Shown: positions 35,681-44,060 of the stretch, in pieces | Numbering within the stretch: the first letter of the stretch is position 1 | Layout: each line of letters begins with the position of its first letter | Translations under genes and position numbers: made by a program | The notes under the pieces: model-generated | The model's database searches: none | What the model saw: the letters and a program-made list of their open reading frames with translations, nothing else | What the model was told of the DNA's origin: nothing | Assembly: GCF_016618195.1 (NCBI RefSeq) | Contig: NZ_CP067099.1 | Location: 1,922,001 to 1,986,000 of the forward strand | Direction of reading: 5' to 3' | Source: Providencia manganoxydans | GTDB lineage: Bacteria; Pseudomonadota; Gammaproteobacteria; Enterobacterales; Enterobacteriaceae | DNA: 64,000 nt

Positions 35681-36661
35681 TTAAGCAGACCCACGTTCTA
35701 ATAATTTCCATTCAAGAACTTCATGGCAATCGTCTAATTGGGGATCTTTAATTTTACGCAGTAATAATTGAACACTACGAACACCAAATTGATGCATTGG
35801 CTGAATAATGGTTGTGAGGGGCGGGACTGTGACATCACCAAATGGAATGCCATCGAAACCCATCACGGCGATATCATCAGGGATACGTAACCCTTGCTGG
35901 TGGAGCACGCTCATTGCACCACCTGCTATTACATCAGATATCGCAAATATTGCATCAGGTCGTTGGTCGTCCTGTAATATCTTCTGCATCGCTTTGGCGC
36001 CACCGGTATAATCCAGCTCTTCAATATATTCTACTCGGCAATAATTGAGCCCAAGTTCTGTTAAAGCTTTTCGATAGCCTTGTTCACGTTGCTGTGAATA
36101 TAGGTAACGCATATCACTGTTGATTAAAGCAATGCGTTGACGGCCTTTCGCAGCGAGATGGTACACCCCTGCGATAGCGGCCTGTGCATTATCGATGGTC
36201 ACTGATGATGCCCTAAAATCAGTATCACCTTCGCCACATTGAACCCATGGAAAATCACCGATCATATCGGTTAGTCCCGGTAGACAACTTATCGCATCCA
36301 TGGTGATCACACCATCGACAACCTTACCGCTAAGTAGGCTTAAATAAGCCGATTCGCGGGTAGGATTGGATTCGGAATTACATAACAAAATATGATAACC
36401 ATGTCGTTCTGCTTCTTCTTCAATGCCTCTAACAACCAAAGAACAAAAGGGGTTGGTAATGTTTGAAACGAGAACTAATAGCATACGGCTACGCGAAGTA
36501 CGCAGTTGGCGGGCGAGTAGGTTAGGTTGATAATTACATTGCTGAATTGCCGTTAGAACCTTTTCTCGTGTCGCAGGTTTGACAATGTGTTGATTATTAA
36601 GCACCCGCGAAACGGTCGCTTTTGATACTCCTGCGATTTTTGCTACTTTATCTATCGACAT
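35681..36661 (-). CDS. LacI family transcriptional regulator of the divergent catabolic operon
   Basis: 326 residues. N-terminal helix-turn-helix SIDKVAKIAGVSKATVSRVL with hinge helix, then a periplasmic-binding-protein-like effector domain with NPFCSLVVRGIEEEA, DGVITMDA, RQRIALINSD and DDIAVMGFDGIPFGDVTVPPLTTI. GalR/LacI layout; effector unknown. It is transcribed away from a five-gene sugar-type operon; two matched operators lie in between, so it is very likely the local repressor. Confidence 0.88.
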   Translation of the reverse strand: MSIDKVAKIAGVSKATVSRVLNNQHIVKPATREKVLTAIQQCNYQPNLLARQLRTSRSRMLLVLVSNITNPFCSLVVRGIEEEAERHGYHILLCNSESNPTRESAYLSLLSGKVVDGVITMDAISCLPGLTDMIGDFPWVQCGEGDTDFRASSVTIDNAQAAIAGVYHLAAKGRQRIALINSDMRYLYSQQREQGYRKALTELGLNYCRVEYIEELDYTGGAKAMQKILQDDQRPDAIFAISDVIAGGAMSVLHQQGLRIPDDIAVMGFDGIPFGDVTVPPLTTIIQPMHQFGVRSVQLLLRKIKDPQLDDCHEVLEWKLLERGSA

Positions 36662-36724
36662 AGCTTGTTTTTCCTTTTATTCATTGTCATGCACAGTATG
36701 CTACATCGTGATCAAAAGTACGAC

Positions 36725-36850
36725 TATACTCGTCATACTTCCAGTCGCAGTGTTGTCGATTTCATTCACTCGCACAGTCACTTACTTATGTAAGCCCCTA
36801 GCGACTCATTCATTTGTCATTTGTCGTCTCACAGCCCCTCGAATTATTAA
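36725..36850. repeat. Dispersed palindromic repeat (copy E)
   Basis: Starts TATACTCGTCATACTTCCAG, has a central ACTTACTTATGTAAG palindrome and ends CAGCCCCTCGAATTATTAAG. The middle differs from copies A-C (CTTAC type rather than ACATAG type), so two subfamilies may be present. Confidence 0.5.
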
Positions 36851-36869
36851 GATTTTATTGCACTGAACT

Positions 36870-36885
36870 TGTGATGTAGATTACA
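36870..36885 (+). promoter_or_regulatory. CRP-like site in the LacI/operon intergenic region
   Basis: TGTGATGTAGATTACA: TGTGA fully matched and TTACA one off TCACA. It lies about 80 bp upstream of the predicted transcription start of the operon, a known class I position. Suggests catabolite control. Confidence 0.6.
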
Positions 36886-36923
36886 AATTCATCTTTTTGC
36901 TTGCTTTATAAGCACTTTGCTAG

Positions 36924-36951
36924 TTGCTGAAAAAAACAAATTGATTATATT
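36924..36951 (+). promoter_or_regulatory. Probable promoter of the catabolic operon
   Basis: -35 TTGCTG (36924-36929), 16-bp spacer, -10 TATATT (36946-36951). The predicted start at about 36957 sits at the edge of the first LacI-type operator. Confidence 0.45.
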
Positions 36952-36958
36952 TTAAAAA

Positions 36959-36993
36959 TGAAATCGATTACATTCAATCTGAAATCGATTTCA
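36959..36993 (+). promoter_or_regulatory. Twin LacI-family operators
   Basis: Operator 1 TGAAATCGATTACA at 36959-36972 and operator 2 TGAAATCGATTTCA at 36980-36993. The second is a perfect 14-bp palindrome with central CG, the first differs in one base. Their starts are 21 bp apart, two helical turns, so both face the same side of the DNA. They overlap the predicted start of transcription. Confidence 0.75.
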
Positions 36994-37073
36994 TTTAAGT
37001 ATATTTAGCATAAGTGTATATTGCCATTTAGTAACAACCTCATTTTAAAAACTAAAAATGTGAGAGGTGATGG

Positions 37074-37991
37074 ATGGATTTGCAATTACAGATAGCACAG
37101 CCTACTGATCGCAAAGCAGTGGCAGCATTAATCCATGATTCAACTAATCAGTGGTATCAACAGCATGGACTTGGAAAAATATTTCCTGCGGGCCCAGAAA
37201 GTTGTGAATTGTTTATCGAGGTCTACCACAAATTAGATGATGGTTATCACTGGATTGCTCGTGATGAGCAAGACATGATACGCGGCTCTTGCTTTTTCCA
37301 TCTAAGAGAAACGCATTTAGGTTTAGGGATCATGAATGTACATCCTGATCATTTTGGTAAAGGTATTGCAAGTCGCTTGCTATCAAAAGCCGATGAACTT
37401 GCAGGGGATTTACCGATCCGTTTGTTGTCCAGCGCCCTAAATTTAGATTCTTATTCACTCTATCGACGAGCTGGTTTTACACCTTATGCCATCTATCAAG
37501 ATATGGTTATCCCTGTTCCTATTGAGGGAACTGCGTTCCCACGACTGACTAATGGAAAAATACGTGATGCTCAAATTGAAGATTTAGCTGCCATTATGCA
37601 GCTTGAATCCGAATTATTGGGGATCTCGCGCAAACGCGATATTGAATATTTTCTGCACAACACCAGTGGAATATGGCGTATTGCGGTTTGGGAATTGAAT
37701 GGACGCATTGAAGGGTATCTCGCATCAGTCGCTCATCCTGCATCTCGTATGTTAGGGCCTGGATGTAGTTATCGTTATGACGTTGCCCTCGATTTAGTGA
37801 ATTGGATGCTAAATCATCATCATCGCGGCACAACACCTGTTGTACTAGTGCCCGTTGAAAGTTTGGAACTATCTCAAACCTTAATAAAGTGGGGAGCAAA
37901 GATCTGTGAATTACATCTTGCTCAAGTCAAAGGCTATGCACAGCAACCCAGCGGCATAATTATGCCGTCTTTTTTACCTGAAAGTGGTTAA
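37074..37991 (+). CDS. Two-domain GNAT acetyltransferase, first gene of the catabolic operon
   Basis: 305 residues. The N-terminal domain (1-150) has motif A in GLGIMNVHPDHFGKGIASRLLSKADELAG and YSLYRRAGF (motif B). The second half (160-300) looks like a degenerate second GNAT domain (RDAQIEDLAAIMQLESELLG; ILGPGC). A GAGAGGTG ribosome site lies 5 bp before the start. An acetyltransferase at the head of a sugar oxidoreductase operon suggests an amino-group-bearing substrate or product, but this is inference. Confidence 0.75.
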   Translation: MDLQLQIAQPTDRKAVAALIHDSTNQWYQQHGLGKIFPAGPESCELFIEVYHKLDDGYHWIARDEQDMIRGSCFFHLRETHLGLGIMNVHPDHFGKGIASRLLSKADELAGDLPIRLLSSALNLDSYSLYRRAGFTPYAIYQDMVIPVPIEGTAFPRLTNGKIRDAQIEDLAAIMQLESELLGISRKRDIEYFLHNTSGIWRIAVWELNGRIEGYLASVAHPASRMLGPGCSYRYDVALDLVNWMLNHHHRGTTPVVLVPVESLELSQTLIKWGAKICELHLAQVKGYAQQPSGIIMPSFLPESG

Positions 37992-37994
37992 TAA

Positions 37995-38060
37995 CAACAA
38001 TATATCCTAAATAATTTGCTATGCGATTAGGTGATAACGTCATAGCGAGTATAAAAATTA
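37995..38060. repeat. Repeat fragment inside the catabolic operon
   Basis: Reads TATCCTAAATAATTTGCTATG, one end of the dispersed family, in the 83-bp gap between the GNAT and transporter genes. Most of the element is missing. Confidence 0.35.
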
Positions 38061-38074
38061 TAGTTGGGGGTCTT

Positions 38075-39325
38075 ATGGGTATCAACAACATCGCTCAAGA
38101 GGGCAAGCACACTGCTTATTCATGGGTGGTACCGCGGTTAGCATTAATGATGTTTTTACAATTTTTTGTCTGGGGCGCGTGGTACGTGACGCTCGGTGTT
38201 GTCATGGGCAAATATGGTTTATCCGCTATTATTGGAGATGCTTATTCAACCGGTCCAATCGCCTCTATTTTATCACCATTTGTACTCGGAATGGTGGTTG
38301 ACCGTTTTTTCGCTTCGCAAAAAGTACTCGGCGTATTACATCTAATAGGGGCCGTGTTGTTATGGATCATTCCTAACTTTTTTACTGCGGATCACAGCTG
38401 GTTATTGTGGCTGATTTTTGGCTATATGCTGTGCTACATGCCAACTATTGCTTTAAGTAATAACGTTGCATTTTATAGTTTAACGAATAGCGAAAAAGCT
38501 TTCCCAGTAGTGCGTGCATTTGGCACATTTGGCTGGATTGTCGCAGGGCTGATTGTCGGGGGAACGGGGCTGTCAGACAGTATCGAAATCTTCACATTAG
38601 CGGCGGTCGCTTCATTAGTTCTGGCTATCTACAGCTTTACGTTGCCACACACACCTGCTCCAGAGCGTGGTAAACCTGTTGCTATGCGCGATTTATTATG
38701 TGCTGATGCATTTGCCATGTTAAAGCAACGCCATTTCTTAGTGTTTATTATTTGTGCGATGCTAATTTCTATCCCGCTTGCTGCCTATTATGCCTATGCT
38801 GCACCGTTCGTTGCGGCAACCGGTTTTACTAATGTGGGTGGCGTGTTATCTATTGGGCAGATGTCAGAGCTGTTCTTTATGTTGCTCATTCCGTTCTTCT
38901 TTGCTCGATTAGGTATTAAGGTGATGTTGCTCATTGGGATGTTAGCATGGTTTTTACGCTATGTGATGTTCGCATTAGGTATCACCGAAGAGCTGCGCTG
39001 GATGATCTACATTGGCATCTTTCTGCATGGCATGTGTTATGACTTTTTCTTTGTTATTGGCTTCATTTATACCGATAAAGTCGCTGGTGAAAAAGTGAAA
39101 GGACAAGCACAGAGCCTATTAGTGCTATTCACTTATGGGGTAGGGATGTTAATTGGTTCACAAGTTAGTGGGCTGCTATTTAACAATATGGTTACCGCAC
39201 AAGGTGATGCTGCATTGCCTCAATGGCAACATTTTTGGTGGTACCCAGCAATTGGTGCTTTAGTGATTGCTGCACTGTTCTTCTTCACTTTCAACTATAA
39301 AGATAAACCTGAGGGAGAAAAATAA
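38075..39325 (+). CDS. NupG-like MFS transporter
   Basis: 416 residues from the ATG at 38075 (MGINNIAQEGK), which has a TTGGGGG ribosome site; the longer frame from 38021 runs into the repeat fragment and is rejected. 12 helices. The start LALMMFLQFFVWGAWYVTLG and the YSTGPIASILSPFVLGMVVDRFFA loop are typical of the NupG/XapB nucleoside:H+ symporter family. Members in catabolic clusters carry glycosides and sugars as well as nucleosides. Stops 1 bp before the next gene. Confidence 0.85.
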   Translation: MGINNIAQEGKHTAYSWVVPRLALMMFLQFFVWGAWYVTLGVVMGKYGLSAIIGDAYSTGPIASILSPFVLGMVVDRFFASQKVLGVLHLIGAVLLWIIPNFFTADHSWLLWLIFGYMLCYMPTIALSNNVAFYSLTNSEKAFPVVRAFGTFGWIVAGLIVGGTGLSDSIEIFTLAAVASLVLAIYSFTLPHTPAPERGKPVAMRDLLCADAFAMLKQRHFLVFIICAMLISIPLAAYYAYAAPFVAATGFTNVGGVLSIGQMSELFFMLLIPFFFARLGIKVMLLIGMLAWFLRYVMFALGITEELRWMIYIGIFLHGMCYDFFFVIGFIYTDKVAGEKVKGQAQSLLVLFTYGVGMLIGSQVSGLLFNNMVTAQGDAALPQWQHFWWYPAIGALVIAALFFFTFNYKDKPEGEK

Positions 39326-39326
39326 A

Positions 39327-40403
39327 ATGGCTAATTTACAGGTATTAGTTGTGGGTTGCGGCAATATGGGAGCCTCACATGCAGAGGCTTATCATACAAT
39401 GGATGATGTCGATATTTGTGGTTTAGTATCACGCGGTCGCTCTCGTGATGTACTCAATCAGCAATTAGGTGGAGGTTATCCTACATTCAGTGATTATGAA
39501 CAAGCGTTACAACACACTAAACCTGACGCAGTTTGCCTAACAACTTACCCAGATACACACGAAGAATATGCGCTATTAGCCATAGCCGCAGGTTGTCATG
39601 TCTTTATAGAAAAGCCCCTTTCGACAACCGTGGAAGGAGCGAAAAGGGTGATCGCCGCTGCAAAGCAGGCTAACCGCCAAGTGGTAGTCGGTTATATTTT
39701 ACGTCACCACCCATCATGGCAGCAGTTTATTCAGTTAGCTCGTGGGCTTGGCAAACCATTAGTGATGCGTATGAACTTAAATCAACAAAGCCATGGGCAG
39801 ATGTGGAATGTTCACCGTAATTTGATGCAATCATTATCACCCATTGTCGATTGTGGGGTGCATTATCTCGATGTGATGTGCCAAATGGCTCAAGCAGAGC
39901 CCATTAGTGTGAGTGCGATAGGGGCTAGGCTCACCGATGATTTACCCGAACATATGTATAACTATGGTCAGTTGCAAGTACGTTTTGCGGATGGCTCAGT
40001 AGGTTGGTACGAAGCTGGATGGGGGCCTATGATCAGCGAAACCGCTTATTTTGTGAAAGACGTGATCGGCCCTCATGGCTCGGTTTCAATCATGGCTCGC
40101 CATAACGAAGGTCGCTCAGATAACGTTGGTGGGCATACCCGTACTGAATCATTACGCTTGCATCATGCGGCGCTTGATGAAGAAAATAATTTTAAGCAAC
40201 CCGACAGTTGGATTGATTGTCAAGACGAACCCGACCATTTGGCATTATGTTTAAGTGAGCAGCGTTACTTTGTTCAGGCGATTAAACAGCAGTTAGATCT
40301 CGAACAGCATTTAGAGGATGCATTAAATAGCTTACGTATTGTTCTTGCAGCCGATGAAGCGGTTCGCAGTCAACGCACGGTGATACTTAGGAGCGGGTTA
40401 TGA
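39327..40403 (+). CDS. Gfo/Idh/MocA family oxidoreductase (first)
   Basis: 358 residues from the ATG at 39327 (MANLQVLVVGCGNMGASHAE), with a GAGGGAG ribosome site. Rossmann fold with G-x-G-x-x-G, the family motif EKPLSTTVEGA near 97 (catalytic Lys), and a C-terminal domain with IVDCGVHYLDVMCQM. NAD(P)-dependent sugar or inositol dehydrogenase by family. Overlaps the isomerase gene by 4 bp (ATGA). Confidence 0.88.
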   Translation: MANLQVLVVGCGNMGASHAEAYHTMDDVDICGLVSRGRSRDVLNQQLGGGYPTFSDYEQALQHTKPDAVCLTTYPDTHEEYALLAIAAGCHVFIEKPLSTTVEGAKRVIAAAKQANRQVVVGYILRHHPSWQQFIQLARGLGKPLVMRMNLNQQSHGQMWNVHRNLMQSLSPIVDCGVHYLDVMCQMAQAEPISVSAIGARLTDDLPEHMYNYGQLQVRFADGSVGWYEAGWGPMISETAYFVKDVIGPHGSVSIMARHNEGRSDNVGGHTRTESLRLHHAALDEENNFKQPDSWIDCQDEPDHLALCLSEQRYFVQAIKQQLDLEQHLEDALNSLRIVLAADEAVRSQRTVILRSGL

Positions 40404-41467
40404 AAAGGATACAAGGACCGGGGTTATTTTTAGCCCAATTTATTGGTGATAGTGCTCCTTTTAATTCATTGGATGGATTAGCTAAATGGGCGAGTGAGCT
40501 TGGTTTCACCAATATTCAAATTCCAACAATGGATCCGCGAATTTTTGATCTGGATTTGGCTGCGACGAGCCAAAGCTATTGTGATGAGACAGTTGCACGG
40601 CTTCAACAATATGGCATTCGTATTAGTGAATTATCAACTCATATTCAGGGGCAGCTGATTGCAGTACATCCCGCCTATGATTCAGTATTTGATGGATTTG
40701 CTCCTGAATTAGTGAGAGGAAACCCTAAACTGCGACAAACATGGGCAACTGAACAGCTGATGAAAGCGGCAGAAGCTTCACAGCGGTTGGGTCTAACCAC
40801 GCATGTGACATTTTCTGGAGCGCTGGCATGGCCTTATTTTTACCCTTGGCCTCCCCATAATGCATTGTTATTTGAGGAAGCGTTTGAACAACTCGCACAG
40901 CGCTGGCTACCCATTCTTAATCGATTCGATGAGTGTGGGATAGATGTCTGTTATGAATTACATCCTGGTGAAGATCTGCATGATGGTGTGACCTTTGAAC
41001 GCTTTCTTGGATTAGTGAATAACCATCCACGTTGTCATATCTTGTATGATCCGAGCCATTTACATTTACAGCAAATGGATTATCTCGGTTTTATTGATTG
41101 CTACCATCAACGGATCCGAGCATTTCATGTTAAAGATGCCGAATATACCCCCAGTGCCAAAAGTGGCGTGTACGGTGGTTATCAGCCATGGTTAGCGCGT
41201 GCAGGGCGTTTCCGCTCATTGGGTGATGGCCAAATTGATTTTAAATCCATTTTCAGCAAGCTAACGCAATATGATTTTTCAGGTGTTGCAACCTTAGAGT
41301 GGGAATGTTGCTTAAAATCCCCTGAAGCGGGGGCGAGGGAAGGGGCTGAGTTTATTCAACGTCATATTATTCCAATCGCAGAACATGCTTTTGATGATTT
41401 TGCTGCCGTAGAAACCGATCCCCAACAAATCAGAGCGCTTTTAGGCATAAAAGGTGCTGATGTATGA
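40400..41467 (+). CDS. Sugar isomerase/epimerase TIM barrel (xylose isomerase-like)
   Basis: 355 residues of the AP_endonuc_2 fold. Metal ligands in the expected order: Glu in DVCYELHPGED, Asp/His in ILYDPSHLHL, His in AFHVKDAE and Glu in VATLEWECC. Family members include sugar 3-keto-isomerases, inosose dehydratases and YcjR-type enzymes. Overlaps both neighbours by 4 bp, so translation is coupled. Confidence 0.88.
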   Translation: MKRIQGPGLFLAQFIGDSAPFNSLDGLAKWASELGFTNIQIPTMDPRIFDLDLAATSQSYCDETVARLQQYGIRISELSTHIQGQLIAVHPAYDSVFDGFAPELVRGNPKLRQTWATEQLMKAAEASQRLGLTTHVTFSGALAWPYFYPWPPHNALLFEEAFEQLAQRWLPILNRFDECGIDVCYELHPGEDLHDGVTFERFLGLVNNHPRCHILYDPSHLHLQQMDYLGFIDCYHQRIRAFHVKDAEYTPSAKSGVYGGYQPWLARAGRFRSLGDGQIDFKSIFSKLTQYDFSGVATLEWECCLKSPEAGAREGAEFIQRHIIPIAEHAFDDFAAVETDPQQIRALLGIKGADV

Positions 41468-42624
41468 GACTAAAATTAGGCATGGTTGGTGGTGGCGAGG
41501 GGGCATTTATTGGTGCGGTTCATCGATTGGCGGCTCGCATGGATGATGAGTATGAATTAGTGGCTGGTGCATTTTCTTCCGATCCTCTAAATTGCCAACG
41601 TACAGGGCAACGGCTGCATGTGTCACCTGATCGTTGTTATGCGGATTATCAACAGATGGCGTTAGCAGAAACGCAACGAACGGATGGCATTGATGTTGTT
41701 GCGATTGTCACACCCAACTATTTACATGCGCCTGTCGCAACCGCATTCCTCAATGCAGGCATTGATGTGATTTGCGACAAACCCTTATGTACTTCTTATA
41801 AGGAAGGATTACAGCTAGCACAAACGGTGCGTGATAGTGGCCGACAACTGTTTCTAACTCATAATTACAGTGCTTATCCATTAGTACGTGAAGCGCGTAG
41901 TCGAATACTAGCAGGTGAATTAGGAGAGATCCGCTATATCGAAGTGGAATATTTACAGCAATGGCTAGCGACTCAATTAGAAGCAACGGGTAATAAGCAA
42001 GCCAGTTGGCGAGCGGATCCGCAAAAAGCAGGAGTAGGCTGTATTGGTGATATAGGCACACATGCATGGCAATTGGCTCAATTTGTGACTGATATGATCC
42101 CGTCAGCGATCCGCGCAGAACTCTCCTCTTTGATTTCAGGTCGCCAGTTAGATGACGATGTACATGTACAAATGCGTTATCATAATGGTGCTAAAGGCCG
42201 TTTGTGGGCGAGCCAAGTTGCTTGTGGAGAGGAGAATGGCCTACGTTTACGAATATATGGTAGCCTCGGAAGTTTAGAGTTTTTACAAGAAAATCCGAAT
42301 CAATTATGGATGAAACCTTTCGATAAGCCTGCGTATTATATTACGCGCGCGTCGTTGTCCCAATATGCAGAAAACCGCCAGTTAGCACGTGTTCCCCCTG
42401 GTCATCCCGAAGGTTACTTAGAGGGATTTGCGCAAATCTATCGCGAAGCGGCTAAATGCTTACGTGAAGGAGCGCAAGCTGCACCATTGTTGCCAAGAAT
42501 TGATACTGGCTTACTAGGGATGGCATTTATTGACGCGGCAAAACGCAGTAGCAGTAATGATAGCCAATGGATTGATTTAAATGAATATATTCGTGATGCT
42601 TCACATTATCGCATGATTGATTAA
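41464..42624 (+). CDS. Gfo/Idh/MocA family oxidoreductase (second)
   Basis: 386 residues. Rossmann fold KLGMVGGGEGAFIGAVH, family motif CDKPLCTSYKEG with catalytic Lys, and C-terminal substrate motif GCIGDIGTHAWQLAQFV. The two Gfo/Idh proteins differ strongly (EKP and DKP motifs; C-terminal domain) and probably act in sequence, as in glucoside 3-dehydrogenase pathways (YcjS-type). Last gene of the operon, followed by a terminator. Confidence 0.88.
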   Translation: MRLKLGMVGGGEGAFIGAVHRLAARMDDEYELVAGAFSSDPLNCQRTGQRLHVSPDRCYADYQQMALAETQRTDGIDVVAIVTPNYLHAPVATAFLNAGIDVICDKPLCTSYKEGLQLAQTVRDSGRQLFLTHNYSAYPLVREARSRILAGELGEIRYIEVEYLQQWLATQLEATGNKQASWRADPQKAGVGCIGDIGTHAWQLAQFVTDMIPSAIRAELSSLISGRQLDDDVHVQMRYHNGAKGRLWASQVACGEENGLRLRIYGSLGSLEFLQENPNQLWMKPFDKPAYYITRASLSQYAENRQLARVPPGHPEGYLEGFAQIYREAAKCLREGAQAAPLLPRIDTGLLGMAFIDAAKRSSSNDSQWIDLNEYIRDASHYRMID

Positions 42625-42730
42625 GGCATGAGGGCTTGGTTCACTCGTGACACTTCACCTAATTCCTATGCGGCTAGTTACCTGAATTATTCGCGCATAG
42701 ACATTGTCATTACCTCTTTATTATATTCTC

Positions 42731-42757
42731 AAATAGGCCAGTTAATTGGCCTATTTT
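42731..42757 (+). terminator. Terminator of the catabolic operon
   Basis: Stem AAATAGGCCA / TTGGCCTATTT with a 5-base loop and trailing Ts. Confidence 0.85.
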
Positions 42758-42841
42758 CATGATAATTGTTTGAGTTTTACACTATCGATTACCGAGTAGG
42801 ATCACAATTTCGCCAACACCTTTAATTAAATTGGCAATCGT

Positions 42842-42860
42842 ATTGATAAGTATTCTTATT
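42842..42860 (+). promoter_or_regulatory. Possible Fur box of the siderophore ABC operon
   Basis: ATTGATAAGTATTCTTATT is an imperfect palindrome (GATAAG / CTTATT around TAT) that resembles the Fur 19-bp box. About 46 bp upstream of the chosen start. By-eye match. Confidence 0.5.
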
Positions 42861-42905
42861 TGCTTTATTGTTATGGCACTAAAATATGGGGTGAAGAGGT
42901 GTAAA

Positions 42906-44039
42906 GTGAATTGCATGGCGAAATCGTTAGCAAAGGGGATAAGTTTAACACTATTAGCAAGTTCAGTGTTTACCATAAGCGCCAGTGTCTTGGCCGCAAC
43001 TGTCACTGATATTGCTGGACGTACTGTTGAAGTACCTGATAATGTTAACCGTATCTTACTTGGCGAAGGTCGCTTATTTAGTGCAATAGCCTTACTCGAA
43101 GGCGATAAGCCTTTAGATCGAATTGTAGGTTGGCAAGGTGATTTACGTAAATTAGATCCACAAACTTACGCGGTATATAAAGATAAATTCCCCCAAATCG
43201 ATAAAATCCCTCTGATTGGTAACACTAGCGCGGACAGTGTTAGCGCTGAAAAAGTATTAACACTAAATCCTGATATCGCTATTTTTGGTCTGTCAGGTCA
43301 TGGACCAGGAAAAAATAGTGAGTTAGTAAATCAACTTGAAAAGGCCGGCGTGCCAGTGGTTTTTGTTGATTTTAGAGATAACCCTCTGAAAAACACCTTA
43401 CCTAGCATGCGGATGTTAGGAAAAGCATTAAATCGTGAACAAGTTGCGGAAAAATATGCTGATTTCTACGAAAGAAACCAAAAACTTGTCACAGATATCA
43501 CCAGTCATATCCCTGAAGATAAAAAACCAAGTGTATTTATTGAATTACGTGCTGGTGCATTTGAAGATTGCTGTGGTACCGCAGGTGACGGCAATATGGG
43601 GAATTTTATTGACCTTGCTGGCGGTAAAAATATTGCCAAAGGGGCACTTCCGGGCGCACTGGGCACGATGAATTTAGAAAAAATTATTGCCGCAGATCCA
43701 CAAATTTATATCGCAACAGGTGCGAAGGCACCAAAGAGTAAAGACGCGGGGGTGCAACTTGGCGCACAAAGTACTGCTGAAGATGCAAAAGCGAGTCTAA
43801 AAGCCATAACTGAGCGCAAAGGTATTCATTCTTTATCTGCCGTGAAAGATGGTAAAGATTATGCGATTTGGCATAACTACTACAACTCACCTTATAACGT
43901 GTTAGCGACGCAAGTATTCGCTAAATGGTTCTATCCAGAGCAATTCGCGGAGCTTGATCCGCAAAAAACCTTAAATGAATTGCATAGCCAGTTTTTGGCG
44001 GTAGAGCCAACAGGTATATATTGGGTGAGTGAAAAATAA
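42906..44039 (+). CDS. Iron-siderophore ABC transporter, periplasmic binding protein
   Basis: 377 residues from a GTG at 42906, which follows GAGGTG by 4 bp; the ATG at 42915 (MAKSLAKGISLTLLASS) is an alternative. Signal peptide ends near SVLAA. Peribind/FecB domain: TVTDIAGRTVEVPDNVNRIL, NPDIAIFGLSGHGPGKNS, and GNMGNFIDLAGGKNIAKG. At about 350 mature residues it is longer than FepB/FhuD. Ligand is probably a ferric siderophore, given the TonB receptor gene downstream. Confidence 0.82.
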   Translation: MNCMAKSLAKGISLTLLASSVFTISASVLAATVTDIAGRTVEVPDNVNRILLGEGRLFSAIALLEGDKPLDRIVGWQGDLRKLDPQTYAVYKDKFPQIDKIPLIGNTSADSVSAEKVLTLNPDIAIFGLSGHGPGKNSELVNQLEKAGVPVVFVDFRDNPLKNTLPSMRMLGKALNREQVAEKYADFYERNQKLVTDITSHIPEDKKPSVFIELRAGAFEDCCGTAGDGNMGNFIDLAGGKNIAKGALPGALGTMNLEKIIAADPQIYIATGAKAPKSKDAGVQLGAQSTAEDAKASLKAITERKGIHSLSAVKDGKDYAIWHNYYNSPYNVLATQVFAKWFYPEQFAELDPQKTLNELHSQFLAVEPTGIYWVSEK

Positions 44040-44060
44040 ATTTAGTAGGTAATTATCATC

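Noticed and set aside
36725-36850. Insertion sequence remnant in the LacI/operon intergenic region
   Set aside because: No transposase frame; the sequence matches the short dispersed palindromic family instead.
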